This document shows, piece by piece, positions 8,909 to 17,789 of a stretch of 64,000 bases of DNA. The translations under genes were made by a program, and so were the position numbers. How positions within the stretch are numbered: the stretch's first letter is position 1; each line of letters opens with the position of its first letter. Source of the DNA: Polynucleobacter sp. MWH-Svant-W18 (GTDB lineage Bacteria; Pseudomonadota; Gammaproteobacteria; Burkholderiales; Burkholderiaceae). The DNA is taken from the NCBI RefSeq assembly GCF_018687495.1, contig NZ_CP061293.1, forward strand, positions 1,612,001 through 1,676,000, read 5' to 3'. The notes beneath the pieces were generated by a model that searched no databases, was not told the origin of the DNA, and saw only the letters and a list, made by a program, of their open reading frames with translations.

Positions 8909-9658
8909 ATGGGATTTCTAGAGAAGCTTCTTCAGGCTATTGGCAGATACGGCATACCGAGCGCCTGCATCGTCTGTGAGCGCTATCAATGCGATACGAT
9001 TTGCACCAACTGCCTAGAGTCTCTGGCCAATGATGCCTTGTTTAATTACGTATGCTGCTCCCAATGTGGCATTGCACTTCAAGCATCTGAGATAGCAAAA
9101 CAGAAATGCGATTCATGCATCCTCAATCCACCATATTTTGATGCAAGCTATTGCTTAGATCGCTATGAGGGAGCACTTCAAAACGCACTGCATCAACTCA
9201 AGTATCAAAAACGTCTTGCTTATGCGCATGGGCTTGCAAACGCCTGGAACAAACTATTGTCAGAACAATTAAAAATGATTGATGCACAGCTCTTATTTCC
9301 AGTACCACTGAGTATTCAAAAATTGGGCGCCCGCGGTTTTAATCAAAGCTGGGAAATTGCTCGCAAAATTGAGTGTGGGCAAGGTCTCTTAAAAACACCC
9401 TTTGTACTAAAACGCCATCATCATGAATTTGCACAGGCGGGAGAGAAATTTTCTACTAGGCACCTGGCGATCCAGAATATGTTTTATCTCGACCCCCAAT
9501 ATAGGCAGCTGCTAAATGGGCAAAGCATAGTAATTTTTGACGATGTCATGACTACCGGGGCTACGCTCAATGAAATAGCCCGACTTCTGAAGGACAATGG
9601 AGCATCCCAAGTGATGAATTGGGTTTTATTGAGAACTACAAGAGCACCGCATGTTTAA
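8909..9658 (+). CDS. comF: ComF family phosphoribosyltransferase-like protein
   Basis: ComF proteins are linked to DNA uptake in competent bacteria. The 249-residue protein has an N-terminal zinc-ribbon-like region (CIVCERYQC, CTNC, CSQCG, CDSC, within about 15-75) and a C-terminal type I phosphoribosyltransferase domain with the PRPP loop VIFDDVMTTGAT near 210. I choose the ATG at 8909; a TTG at 8885 in frame would add eight residues but would sit on the start of the divergent gene. Its 3' end overlaps trmL by eight bases, suggesting co-transcription. Confidence 0.88.
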   Translation: MGFLEKLLQAIGRYGIPSACIVCERYQCDTICTNCLESLANDALFNYVCCSQCGIALQASEIAKQKCDSCILNPPYFDASYCLDRYEGALQNALHQLKYQKRLAYAHGLANAWNKLLSEQLKMIDAQLLFPVPLSIQKLGARGFNQSWEIARKIECGQGLLKTPFVLKRHHHEFAQAGEKFSTRHLAIQNMFYLDPQYRQLLNGQSIVIFDDVMTTGATLNEIARLLKDNGASQVMNWVLLRTTRAPHV

Positions 9659-10121
9659 TATTGTCTTATTCGAGCCTGAGATTCCGCCCAACACTGGCAA
9701 CATCATTCGCCTGTGTGCCAACACTGGGGCGAAGTTGCACTTAATCGAACCCCTAGGCTTTCCGATGGAAGATGCGAAGTTGCGCAGAGCTGGCTTGGAC
9801 TATCACGAATTCGCTCAAGTCAAAGTTCACCCTAACTGGGCAGAGTTTATGAAAAATGAGGAAGTCGACCCAGAGCATCTATTTGCGCTCACCACCAAAG
9901 GGAACGCAAATTTTCATGATGGGAAATACGCCTCCAATGACTACTTTGTGTTTGGCTCTGAGACCAAAGGCATCACAGATGAAGTGCGTAACTCTATTCC
10001 AAAAAAGAATCAAATGCGTCTTGCGATGCAAGACAGTAGTCGCAGCTTAAATTTATCGAATACCGTAGCGATCGTAGTTTACGAAGCATGGCGTCAAAAT
10101 GGGCTTGCGGGCGGAAGCTAA
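9651..10121 (+). CDS. trmL: tRNA (cytidine(34)-2'-O)-methyltransferase
   Basis: SPOUT-class enzyme that 2'-O-methylates the wobble nucleotide of leucine tRNAs. At 156 residues it has family length. Motifs: FEPEIPPNTGN at the N-terminus, FGSETKGI (residues about 102-109) and the knotted C-terminal SAM region LNLSNTVAIVVYEAWRQ. It overlaps comF and ends 13 bases before the convergent gpsA. Confidence 0.95.
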   Translation: MFNIVLFEPEIPPNTGNIIRLCANTGAKLHLIEPLGFPMEDAKLRRAGLDYHEFAQVKVHPNWAEFMKNEEVDPEHLFALTTKGNANFHDGKYASNDYFVFGSETKGITDEVRNSIPKKNQMRLAMQDSSRSLNLSNTVAIVVYEAWRQNGLAGGS

Positions 10122-10134
10122 AAACTCGAAGACC

Positions 10135-11157
10135 CTAAGCTTCTATTTTTGGATCACGGCCCATGAGCTTTTTTAAGGCCTCTTGGGTGTTTAATCTTCC
10201 AGATAAGACTTCGCCCATCATTGCAGTAATGGGCATCTCAACATCCAAGCGTTTTGCTAAATCGGTCACTGCGGCGGCACACAGCACTCCCTCGGCAACA
10301 TGACCTAATCCAGAGAGTATTTCTGCTAAGGGCCTACCTGCAGCAAGCTCCAAGCCGACGCGACGATTGCGGGAGAGGTTCCCAGTAGCAGTCAAAATTA
10401 AATCGCCTACGCCTGTCAGCCCCATGCAAGTCTCAGGTCTGCCACCTGCCGCTTTCACTAGACGCATCATCTCAGCAAGGCCTCGCGTCAGCACTGCAGC
10501 GCGTGCATTTAAGCCTAGGTCCAAGCCATCACCAATTCCGGCAGCAATTGCTAAAACATTTTTGATAGCACCGCCCAACTCAACACCAATCAAATCATCA
10601 CTTGCATAAACGCGCATATTGCCATGATGAAACGCTGACTGTACTACCGCACACAAGTCACTTGAATTACTCGCGATGGTCAATGCACATGGCATGCCAG
10701 CCCCTACCTCTGCAGCAAAACTTGGGCCTGATAACGCACCATAAAAATGTTTGATGCCACGACTGTGTAGCTTGTCTTCACGCGCAACAACTTGGTGCGG
10801 CAATAGAGCTGTTGTCGGCTCCAATCCTTTGCATAACCAAATAATATTGAGCGGATGCTCAGCAATCGCCAATACTTTAGCAATCGTTTCTGAAAGTCCA
10901 GACATGGGTGTGGCGATGACCAATAGATCATCTGCAGAGAGTCTCTTAATAGCCTGAGAAAAGTCACTCTCAAACTGAAGATTTTTAGGCAGCTCAATGC
11001 TAGGAAGATATGGGCGGTTCTCACTGCTTCTCTCGATTTCTGCGAGCTGCTCTTTGCTACGCGACCATAAGCAAACTTGGCCATCTTGAAGATGGCGAGC
11101 CGCTTGGGCCGCCATCGCCGTTCCCCAGGCACCAGCGCCAATCAGGGTGACTTTCAT
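10135..11157 (-). CDS. gpsA: NAD(P)-dependent glycerol-3-phosphate dehydrogenase
   Basis: Reduces dihydroxyacetone phosphate to sn-glycerol 3-phosphate for phospholipid synthesis, in the cytoplasm. The 340-residue protein starts with the Rossmann motif GAGAWGTAMA (8-17); GPSFAAEV (about 145), the catalytic Lys region ELGGAIKNVLAIAAGI and GLTGVGDLILTATG are intact. It is the last gene of the leftward rhodanese-grxC-secB-gpsA set, 20 bases after secB, an order common in Betaproteobacteria. Confidence 0.97.
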   Translation of the reverse strand: MKVTLIGAGAWGTAMAAQAARHLQDGQVCLWSRSKEQLAEIERSSENRPYLPSIELPKNLQFESDFSQAIKRLSADDLLVIATPMSGLSETIAKVLAIAEHPLNIIWLCKGLEPTTALLPHQVVAREDKLHSRGIKHFYGALSGPSFAAEVGAGMPCALTIASNSSDLCAVVQSAFHHGNMRVYASDDLIGVELGGAIKNVLAIAAGIGDGLDLGLNARAAVLTRGLAEMMRLVKAAGGRPETCMGLTGVGDLILTATGNLSRNRRVGLELAAGRPLAEILSGLGHVAEGVLCAAAVTDLAKRLDVEMPITAMMGEVLSGRLNTQEALKKLMGRDPKIEA

Positions 11158-11177
11158 GATCTGTGCGGGATTACAGC

Positions 11178-11693
11178 CTAGTGAGGGAGAATAATCTTGC
11201 TCTCATCAGCAGCGTCGTTCTCTTTGCTAGCTGCTTGTTGAGCTTGCATCAAACGATGCTCATACATGCCGTGGAAATTAATCTCATTCAAATGAATTGG
11301 CTGGAAGCCTGCGCGGCTAATAATGTCGGCAATATTAGAACGAAGGTAAGGGTACAAAATGGTTGGGCAAGCGATACCCAGCATCGGATCTAATTGTTGT
11401 GGTGGGATATTGTTAAATTCAAAAATACCGGCTTGATTGGCTTCAACCAAAAACAATACTTTTGAATCCACTTTAGCAGTCACAGTAGCAACAATCGAAA
11501 CCTCGAAAATTTCATCGCTCAAAGGATTGACTGCAATATCAACCCCTACCTCTACCTGCGGCTCTGCTGCCACCAATAAAATTTGCGGTGCATTAGGCTG
11601 CTCAAGGGATAGATCCTTCAGATAAACCCGCTGGATACGAAATCCAGGCTCTTTAGAGCTGTCAGCTTGGGGTGCGGAAGTTTGTTCAGTCAT
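11178..11693 (-). CDS. secB: Protein-export chaperone SecB
   Basis: Cytoplasmic tetrameric chaperone that keeps preproteins unfolded and hands them to SecA. The 171-residue protein has an extra N-terminal tail (about 15 residues) relative to E. coli SecB. Family segments include [16 protein letters not shown] (near 20-35), [22 protein letters not shown] and the acidic C-terminal region. Between grxC and gpsA in a shared operon. Confidence 0.95.
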   Translation of the reverse strand: MTEQTSAPQADSSKEPGFRIQRVYLKDLSLEQPNAPQILLVAAEPQVEVGVDIAVNPLSDEIFEVSIVATVTAKVDSKVLFLVEANQAGIFEFNNIPPQQLDPMLGIACPTILYPYLRSNIADIISRAGFQPIHLNEINFHGMYEHRLMQAQQAASKENDAADESKIILPH

Positions 11694-11720
11694 TGCTGTC
11701 TTTCTTTACGATTGAATACA

Positions 11721-11975
11721 TTAAACCAATAAAGGGTCGAGCTTACCCGCACGATCCAAAGCCACTAGATCATCGTATCCGCCAACATGAGTCTCACCAA
11801 TATAAATTTGTGGAACCGTACGACGACCAGTGCGAGTCATCATCATTTCACGCTGTGCTGGATCACGATCAATCAAAATCTTTTCTAAATTATCAACGCC
11901 TTTTTTGAGCAATAGTTTTTCAGCCATTACGCAATATGGACAAACCTGGGTGCTGTACATCGTTACTTGAGGCAT
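11721..11975 (-). CDS. grxC: Glutaredoxin 3-type dithiol glutaredoxin
   Basis: Glutathione-dependent disulfide reductase of 84 residues. The active site is CPYC at 12-15; the cis-Pro segment TVPQIYIG and the glutathione-binding VGGYDDL follow, so all catalytic parts are present. It lies between rhodanese and secB. The genome also makes glutathione from genes in this window (gshA, gshB). Confidence 0.95.
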   Translation of the reverse strand: MPQVTMYSTQVCPYCVMAEKLLLKKGVDNLEKILIDRDPAQREMMMTRTGRRTVPQIYIGETHVGGYDDLVALDRAGKLDPLLV

Positions 11976-11983
11976 AAATTCCC

Positions 11984-12397
11984 TTATTTAACCAATGGGA
12001 GGGAAGCTTCTTTCCAGGCTTTAACGCCGCCATCAAGAACCCCAACTTCAGAAAAACCGAGCTTTTGCACATCTGCGAGTGCCTTGCGAGAGTGAGCGCC
12101 CGTATCGCAAACCAAAACAACTGGGTGCTTGCGATCCAATTTCAGCTTTTCAATAGCAGACGTGATCTCCGCTGAGTTAACCAATTTAGCCCCTGGCAGT
12201 CGACCCTCTTTAAATGCAGCCTCTGGGCGCAAATCGAAAACATAAGCCTTACGACGATTAATCCAAATAGTCGCTTCTGTAGGCGATAAGCCTTTTCCGC
12301 TAATAAGCGTAGATAATGTAGGTAGGAAAAGCGCGGCGCCCGAAACAACTAAAAGGGCAATAAGCGCTAAATTATCAATTTGAGTGAGAAAGTTCAT
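11984..12397 (-). CDS. Membrane-anchored rhodanese-domain protein
   Basis: The 137-residue protein has one N-terminal membrane helix (about 10-30) and a single rhodanese domain: VFDLRPEAAFKEGRLPGA, active-site Cys97 in VLVCDTGAHSRKA, and LDGGVKAW near the C-terminus. Such YibN-like proteins may carry persulfide sulfur; the substrate is unknown. A GTG one codon upstream is also in frame. No Shine-Dalgarno is visible; TATAAT ends exactly six bases before the ATG, so the message may be leaderless. First gene of the operon to gpsA. Confidence 0.85.
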   Translation of the reverse strand: MNFLTQIDNLALIALLVVSGAALFLPTLSTLISGKGLSPTEATIWINRRKAYVFDLRPEAAFKEGRLPGAKLVNSAEITSAIEKLKLDRKHPVVLVCDTGAHSRKALADVQKLGFSEVGVLDGGVKAWKEASLPLVK

Positions 12398-12403
12398 CAC
12401 TGG

Positions 12404-12409
12404 ATTATA
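12404..12409 (-). promoter_or_regulatory. TATAAT -10 element six bases before the rhodanese ATG
   Basis: Perfect -10 hexamer on the minus strand with six bases between it and the ATG at 12397, which would place transcription start at or next to the A of the start codon. The same AT-rich bases lie eight or nine bases before the divergent gpmA ATG. No clear -35 seen. Confidence 0.5.
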
Positions 12410-12419
12410 GAATGGCTCT

Positions 12420-13109
12420 ATGAAACAACTCGTCCTTATTCGTCATGGCGAATCCGCCTGGAACCTCGAAAACCGCTTCACTGGCTGGGCGGATGTTGAC
12501 TTAACCCCCAAGGGTGCGGAACAGGCCCTGAAAGCAGGGGAAAACCTCAAAAAAGCAGGCTATGAATTTGATGTGGCCTATACCTCAGTTTTAAAACGTG
12601 CCATTCGTACCCTCTGGCATGTTCAAGACAGCATGGATCTCATGTGGTTACCGGTGATTCATAGTTGGCGATTAAATGAGCGTCACTACGGAGCGCTAAC
12701 GGGTTTGAATAAAGCAGAGACTGCCACTAAATATGGAGACGAACAAGTTCATATTTGGCGTCGCTCTTATGATGTGCGTCCACCATTACTAGAAGCAGAA
12801 GATGAGCGCAATCCTAAAAATGATCAGCGCTACTCCAAGCTCAGCACAGAAGACATTCCTTTGGGTGAGTGTCTCAAGGACAACGTTGATCGAGTATTGC
12901 CTTTATGGAATGAATCTATTGCGCCAGCCCTAAAAGCTGGTAAACGTGTTTTGTTAGTGGCGCATGGCAACAGTATTCGCTCGCTCATTAAATATTTAGA
13001 TCAAATGTCTGATGAGGCCATTATGGAAATCAATGTACCTAATGGCATCCCCCTCGTATATGAGCTCGATGACAACCTTAAACCCATTCAGCACTTTTAC
13101 CTAGACTAG
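12420..13109 (+). CDS. gpmA: 2,3-bisphosphoglycerate-dependent phosphoglycerate mutase
   Basis: Interconverts 3- and 2-phosphoglycerate in glycolysis and gluconeogenesis. The 229-residue protein carries the phosphohistidine motif [10 protein letters not shown] (His9), RAIRTLWH, the LNERHYG segment and the second active His in VAHGNSIR (about 181). Its ATG is 22 bases from the divergent rhodanese ATG and lacks a Shine-Dalgarno. ctpA starts 12 bases after its stop. Confidence 0.96.
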   Translation: MKQLVLIRHGESAWNLENRFTGWADVDLTPKGAEQALKAGENLKKAGYEFDVAYTSVLKRAIRTLWHVQDSMDLMWLPVIHSWRLNERHYGALTGLNKAETATKYGDEQVHIWRRSYDVRPPLLEAEDERNPKNDQRYSKLSTEDIPLGECLKDNVDRVLPLWNESIAPALKAGKRVLLVAHGNSIRSLIKYLDQMSDEAIMEINVPNGIPLVYELDDNLKPIQHFYLD

Positions 13110-13121
13110 ATAAAAAGAAAC

Positions 13122-14555
13122 ATGCGTAAATTTCTCAAGAGCTTTGCCCTCATCGCTGTAGGCCTTATTGCTGGTGTAACCGCTACCATCCAACTGTCGG
13201 CTACTGCTCAACAAAATACGCAGCTTCCACTCGATGAGCTCCGCACCCTTTCCAATGTCTTTGCACAAATCAAGCGTGAGTACGTTGAACCTATTGAAGA
13301 CAAGCAACTACTGACCGATGCCGTCAAGGGCATGGTTAGCAGCCTCGATCCACATTCCACCTTTTTGGACAAAAAAGATTTTGCTGAAATGCAGGAAGCT
13401 ACTTCTGGAAAATTTGCAGGCCTCGGCATTGAAATCACTTCTGAAGATGGCGTTGTTAAAGTGCTTAACCCAATTGAAGATAGTCCAGCAGCACGAGCAG
13501 GACTTCAGGCTGGAGATTTAATTACTCGCCTAGATGACAAACCAGTGCGCGGAATGTCACTTGATAAAGCCGTACGCACTATGCGCGGCACACCCGGCAC
13601 CAAAATCACCTTAACGATCTATCGAAAGAGCGAAGAGCGTAGCTTTCCGGTAACCATTACTCGAGCAGAAATCAAAGTTCAGTCAGTTAAAGCGAAGATC
13701 TTAGATAACGATATTGCTTGGGTTCGAGTGACAAGCTTTCAAGAGCGCACCGTTCCTGATCTTGCCAAAAAATTAACGGAACTAGCCAATCAAGATCCAA
13801 AACTTAAAGGCATTATTCTTGATTTACGAAACAATGGTGGCGGCCTTCTACAAGGTGCGGTTGGTGTTGCTGCTGCATTTCTACCAGCCAATGTTGTTGT
13901 TGTGTCTACCAAAGGTCAAGCTCCAGACTCTCAGCAAGTATTTAACGCAACCCCTGCCATGTATCGTCTGAGCGAATCCGGAGATCCTTTGGCAGGCGTG
14001 CCAGAAATGTTCAAAAAATTACCCATGGTCGTTCTGGTCAACGCCTATTCCGCCTCTGCTTCTGAAATTGTTGCGGGTGCATTGCAAGACTATAAGCGTG
14101 CCACCATTATTGGTAAGACAACATTTGGTAAGGGATCCGTGCAAACCGTACGGCCCTTAACGAATGACTCTGCTTTGAAAATCACTACGGCTTACTACTA
14201 CACCCCAAGCGGTAAATCGATCCAGGCGTTTGGCGTCAAACCAGATATTCCAGTTGATCAAAATAAAGATGGCGATCCTGATGATGTCCTGATCACCCGT
14301 GAAATTGACAGTGAAAAACATCTTCGTAATAAGCAGTCTGCCGAAGATAAACTCATTAAAGATCGTGAGCAGCGTCGTCTCGAGGAGTTACAGCGCATTG
14401 AAGAAAAGAATGCAAAGAAAACTCCTGAAGAGAAAGAAAAAGATAAGAATAAAAAGCCACCTGAGCTTGGTAGTGCAGATGATTTCATGCTGACTCAAGC
14501 AGTGGCATTTCTGAATGGCCAACCGGTGAAGCGCTCTTCATCCAAGCTCGAGTAG
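13122..14555 (+). CDS. ctpA: Carboxy-terminal processing protease, S41 family
   Basis: Periplasmic serine protease of 477 residues. An N-terminal signal or anchor helix (about 7-27) precedes a PDZ domain (about 95-170) and the S41 catalytic core; the Ser-Lys pair aligns with Ser312 in NAYSASASE and Lys337 in TTFGKGSVQ by comparison with Prc. The C-terminus is a highly charged Lys/Glu-rich stretch (about 395-450) then a short hydrophobic tail. It lies between gpmA and the MoeB-type gene with short gaps, so the three are probably one transcript. Confidence 0.95.
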   Translation: MRKFLKSFALIAVGLIAGVTATIQLSATAQQNTQLPLDELRTLSNVFAQIKREYVEPIEDKQLLTDAVKGMVSSLDPHSTFLDKKDFAEMQEATSGKFAGLGIEITSEDGVVKVLNPIEDSPAARAGLQAGDLITRLDDKPVRGMSLDKAVRTMRGTPGTKITLTIYRKSEERSFPVTITRAEIKVQSVKAKILDNDIAWVRVTSFQERTVPDLAKKLTELANQDPKLKGIILDLRNNGGGLLQGAVGVAAAFLPANVVVVSTKGQAPDSQQVFNATPAMYRLSESGDPLAGVPEMFKKLPMVVLVNAYSASASEIVAGALQDYKRATIIGKTTFGKGSVQTVRPLTNDSALKITTAYYYTPSGKSIQAFGVKPDIPVDQNKDGDPDDVLITREIDSEKHLRNKQSAEDKLIKDREQRRLEELQRIEEKNAKKTPEEKEKDKNKKPPELGSADDFMLTQAVAFLNGQPVKRSSSKLE

Positions 14556-14572
14556 CTTTCACTAATCTACCC

Positions 14573-15325
14573 ATGAATGATGAGCAGTTACTTCGCTATT
14601 CAAGGCATTTACTGCTTGAAGAGATCGATGTTTCCGGTCAAGAGAAGCTCTTAAATTCTCACGCCTTGGTAATAGGGGCCGGAGGACTTGGCAGTGCTGC
14701 AGCCCCCTATTTAGCTGCCGCCGGCCTTGGGCACATTACCCTGATAGATCACGATCAAGTGGAGATTACCAACCTCCAGCGGCAAATCATGCATGCAGAG
14801 GCACGCGTGAATCAAAGCAAAGTTGCCTCTGGAAAGCAATTTTTACTGGGTCTCAATTCTGGCATTCGGATTGAAACTATTGAAGCCAAAGCAACATCTT
14901 CTCTGTTAGATGAATTATTGCCGAGCGTAGATATTGTTTTAGACTGCACCGATAATTTTTCTACCCGTCATTTGATCAATGCTAGCTGCGTCAAACATCA
15001 AGTGCCGTTGGTTTCTGGATCGGCCTTACGTTTTGATGGGCAGATCACCGTATTTGACCCACGCAAAGCTACTTCACCCTGTTACGCCTGCATCTTCTCA
15101 CCAGATGAGCATTTTGAAGAAGTGAGTTGCTCTTCAATGGGAATATTTTCTCCCTTAGTGGGAATTATTGGCGCCATGCAGGCTGCTCAAGCAATACAGG
15201 TGATAGTAGGCTTCGGAGAGAGTTTGATAGGCCGTATGCTGCTGTGGAATGCGCGGACTACGCAAATAGATGAATTCAAAATGAGCCGCAACCCCGAGTG
15301 CTCGGTTTGCGGCAAGCCCCACTAG
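14573..15325 (+). CDS. moeB: HesA/MoeB/ThiF family adenylyltransferase
   Basis: E1-like enzyme that adenylates the C-terminal glycine of a sulfur-carrier protein (MoaD or ThiS) for molybdopterin or thiazole synthesis. The 250-residue protein has the nucleotide-binding GAGGLGSAAAPYLAAAGLG (36-54), the R-Q motif NLQRQIMH, DCTDNFSTR and two zinc CxxC pairs (CYACIF and CSVCG). MoeB and ThiF cannot be separated by sequence alone, so the symbol is provisional. Its TAG interlocks with the ptsI stop on the other strand (CTAG). Confidence 0.88.
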   Translation: MNDEQLLRYSRHLLLEEIDVSGQEKLLNSHALVIGAGGLGSAAAPYLAAAGLGHITLIDHDQVEITNLQRQIMHAEARVNQSKVASGKQFLLGLNSGIRIETIEAKATSSLLDELLPSVDIVLDCTDNFSTRHLINASCVKHQVPLVSGSALRFDGQITVFDPRKATSPCYACIFSPDEHFEEVSCSSMGIFSPLVGIIGAMQAAQAIQVIVGFGESLIGRMLLWNARTTQIDEFKMSRNPECSVCGKPH

Positions 15326-17076
15326 GCCAGTAGACGTTCCAAAGCCTTGGCTTGGGCCTCTGGCTCATAAGCCTTCAGGACTCTGGGAATAAGGCCTTTT
15401 AACATTCCTACATCAGCCTTCAAAATCTCACGCTTAACTAACAGCAGTTGACTGAAATGCATTGAAAAATCGGTCAAGCCTAAAGCAAGCAATAACTTCG
15501 TTAAAGCAGGATCACCGGCCATCTCACCACACACTGCAATAGGCACATTAGCGCGTTTTGCCTGATCAATAATGCTTGCCAACAACTGCAAAATGGCTGG
15601 GTGCAACGGATCATATAGATGGGCTACTGCATGATCAGCGCGATCAATTGCCAAGGTGTACTGAATGAGATCATTCGTACCAATCGACAGGAAATCAAAT
15701 CGATTGATAAAAAGTGGCAGCACTAGAGCAGCTGCCGGAATTTCAATCATAGCGCCCACTTGAATATTTGGGTTGTAGGGTTGGCCACGTTGAAACAGTT
15801 GCTGCTTTGCTTTCTCAATCAAGCGGAAAGTTTCATCAATCTCTTTGGCGTGTGCCAACATGGGGATCATAATCCGTGCTTGGCCAAAAGCAGAAGCACG
15901 CAAAATTGCCCGCAGCTGGGTTAAGAATATTTCGGGCTCTGTCAAAGACCAGCGGATAGCCCGCAATCCCAGTGGTGAAGTGCCAGTTTGCGATACATCC
16001 ATTCCTCCAGCACCCAAGGCTTTATCAGCCCCAACATCAATTGTTCTAATGTTTACAGGTAGTCCATGCATTAAATCGACTACCCTACGGTACTCTAGAA
16101 ATTGCTGCTCCTCATCAGGGAGTGCTTGCTTACGATCCATGAATAAAAACTCTGATCGAAACAAGCCCACGCCTACTGCGCCCAGCTTGACGGCCTGTAC
16201 CGCATCCTCAGGCAATTCAATATTGGCGAACAACTCAATCTCAACATGATCCAGAGTTTCTGTTTTGGTGTGCTTGAGCTCCTGCAGTTTGCGAGCTTCT
16301 TTGATAGCCTGGCTTTGTAGTTTTCGATACTCTTCAAGCAAGTTAGCATCAGGAGCTACCACTACTACACCTTGCTCACCATCGAGCACCAGCCAATCGC
16401 CATGCCGAATCATTTCACTTGCATGGCGAACACCCACCACAGCAGGAATTTCCATGCTACGCGCCACAATCGCAGTATGTGATGTCTTGCCGCCAAGATC
16501 AGTAACAAATCCAGTGAAAGCAGAGTCTTTAAAACGTAGCATGTCATGCGGGGCAATATCGTGAGCTACGATGATCGAATCGACCCCTAATTCGCTTGGC
16601 GACATTAAATCCGCACTATCCAATGAATCTTTATTCTGGGCATTGATGGCTTTAATCACCCGCTCAGCCACTTGTCGAATATCGTGCGCACGCTCTTTTA
16701 AATAGGGGTCTTCGATTTCAGAAAACTGCTCTAAAAGATCATTTAATTCGGTGGTGAGGGCCCATGCAGCATTCATGCGCTGGGTGCGGATCAATTGCAT
16801 TGGCTTTTGCGCTAATGCGGGATCCTCCAAAATCATGCCATGCACATCAAGGAAGGCACCCATCTCCTGCGGAGCATCTTTTGGTAAACCTTTTCGCAGT
16901 TGGTTTAACTCTTGTCGAACCTGATCAAAAGCATCTAAGAGCTTTTGAACCTCAAGTTCTTCTTTGCCTGGCTCAACTAAATAATGACTTACCTCTAAAG
17001 CTGCACGTGAAATCAGTACTGCCTTGCCGATGGCAATGCCTTTTGATACTGGGATCCCGTGCAATGCAAATGTCAT
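15322..17076 (-). CDS. ptsI: PTS enzyme I, phosphoenolpyruvate-protein phosphotransferase
   Basis: Takes phosphate from phosphoenolpyruvate and passes it to HPr. The 584-residue protein has the HPr-binding N-domain, the phosphohistidine motif GGKTSHTAIVARS (His near 196), the PEP-binding core with LFRSEFLFMDR and the catalytic Cys in VCGEMAGDP. No sugar-specific EIIB or EIIC is encoded nearby, so the chain EI-HPr-EIIA is probably regulatory. It begins two bases after the HPr stop. Confidence 0.97.
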   Translation of the reverse strand: MTFALHGIPVSKGIAIGKAVLISRAALEVSHYLVEPGKEELEVQKLLDAFDQVRQELNQLRKGLPKDAPQEMGAFLDVHGMILEDPALAQKPMQLIRTQRMNAAWALTTELNDLLEQFSEIEDPYLKERAHDIRQVAERVIKAINAQNKDSLDSADLMSPSELGVDSIIVAHDIAPHDMLRFKDSAFTGFVTDLGGKTSHTAIVARSMEIPAVVGVRHASEMIRHGDWLVLDGEQGVVVVAPDANLLEEYRKLQSQAIKEARKLQELKHTKTETLDHVEIELFANIELPEDAVQAVKLGAVGVGLFRSEFLFMDRKQALPDEEQQFLEYRRVVDLMHGLPVNIRTIDVGADKALGAGGMDVSQTGTSPLGLRAIRWSLTEPEIFLTQLRAILRASAFGQARIMIPMLAHAKEIDETFRLIEKAKQQLFQRGQPYNPNIQVGAMIEIPAAALVLPLFINRFDFLSIGTNDLIQYTLAIDRADHAVAHLYDPLHPAILQLLASIIDQAKRANVPIAVCGEMAGDPALTKLLLALGLTDFSMHFSQLLLVKREILKADVGMLKGLIPRVLKAYEPEAQAKALERLLA

Positions 17077-17078
17077 TG

Positions 17079-17348
17079 CTACTCGCCTTCACCAAAGCGG
17101 TTATTGATTAATTCTGTTAGAGCCTGCATCGCTTCATCTGCTTGCTCACCGACAGTCTCTAAGGTTACGGTGCTACCAATCCCTGCAGCCAACATCATGA
17201 CGCCCATAATGCTCTTAGCGTTGATTTGACGCCCATTGCGTGACAGCAGTATTTCACATGGAAATTGTGCTGCCAACTGAGACAGCTTGGCAGAAGCACG
17301 AGCATGCAAACCTAATTTATTGATGATTTCGATTTCAGCAACTGGCAT
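17079..17348 (-). CDS. ptsH: HPr phosphocarrier protein
   Basis: An 89-residue phosphocarrier between enzyme I and EIIA. His15 in NKLGLHARAS is the phosphoacceptor. Ser46 in AKSIMGVMML lies in the position that HPr kinase phosphorylates in bacteria that have it, so double regulation is possible. It is placed between the EIIA and ptsI genes. Confidence 0.96.
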   Translation of the reverse strand: MPVAEIEIINKLGLHARASAKLSQLAAQFPCEILLSRNGRQINAKSIMGVMMLAAGIGSTVTLETVGEQADEAMQALTELINNRFGEGE

Positions 17349-17365
17349 GGCAAATTCACTCCCTA

Positions 17366-17788
17366 TTATTCTTGGCCAACCTTAGCGCCGAGACGCAAAA
17401 TTCCATTTTGGCCACCCGCTAAGGCTTTTTGTGCCAATTCCTCTAAATCCTCTCCACGGTGAGAGATGCAGCGCATCAGCATAGGTAAATTCAAGCCCGC
17501 AAGCACAATCACCGGAGCATTCAATCCTGATAATGGTCCAAGCGCTTCAAGCTTAGACGCCACATTCGCAGGAGTTGCACCCATGACATCCGTCAAAATG
17601 AGTACGCCATTACCTGTATTCACGCCATAGGCAGCCTTCATCACCCGATCAAAGCTCGCTTTAGTATCTTCATGCGGGGGGACATCCACAGCCCTAACGC
17701 GCTCAGGAACAACGCCAAAAGTATGCTCTGCAAAGTTCAGCATTGCACTAGCAATCGGTGTGTGGGCAACAATGACGATTCCAGCCAT
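17366..17788 (-). CDS. PTS EIIA component, mannose-type
   Basis: A 140-residue mannose-family EIIA domain with phospho-His9 in VIVAHTPIA and the conserved segment VLILTDVMGATPANVA (near 70-85). The ATG at 17788 starts at the family N-terminus, just past the gshB stop at 17790; longer upstream frames only shadow gshB. There is no partner permease here. In Burkholderiales this stand-alone EIIA forms a short phosphorelay with HPr and EI; its output is not evident from sequence. Confidence 0.92.
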   Translation of the reverse strand: MAGIVIVAHTPIASAMLNFAEHTFGVVPERVRAVDVPPHEDTKASFDRVMKAAYGVNTGNGVLILTDVMGATPANVASKLEALGPLSGLNAPVIVLAGLNLPMLMRCISHRGEDLEELAQKALAGGQNGILRLGAKVGQE

Positions 17789-17789
17789 G

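Noticed and set aside
10116..10147. GAAGCT...AGCTTC followed by TATTTTT as a terminator between trmL and gpsA
   Set aside because: Only a six-pair stem with a long loop, partly inside both genes; too weak to call.
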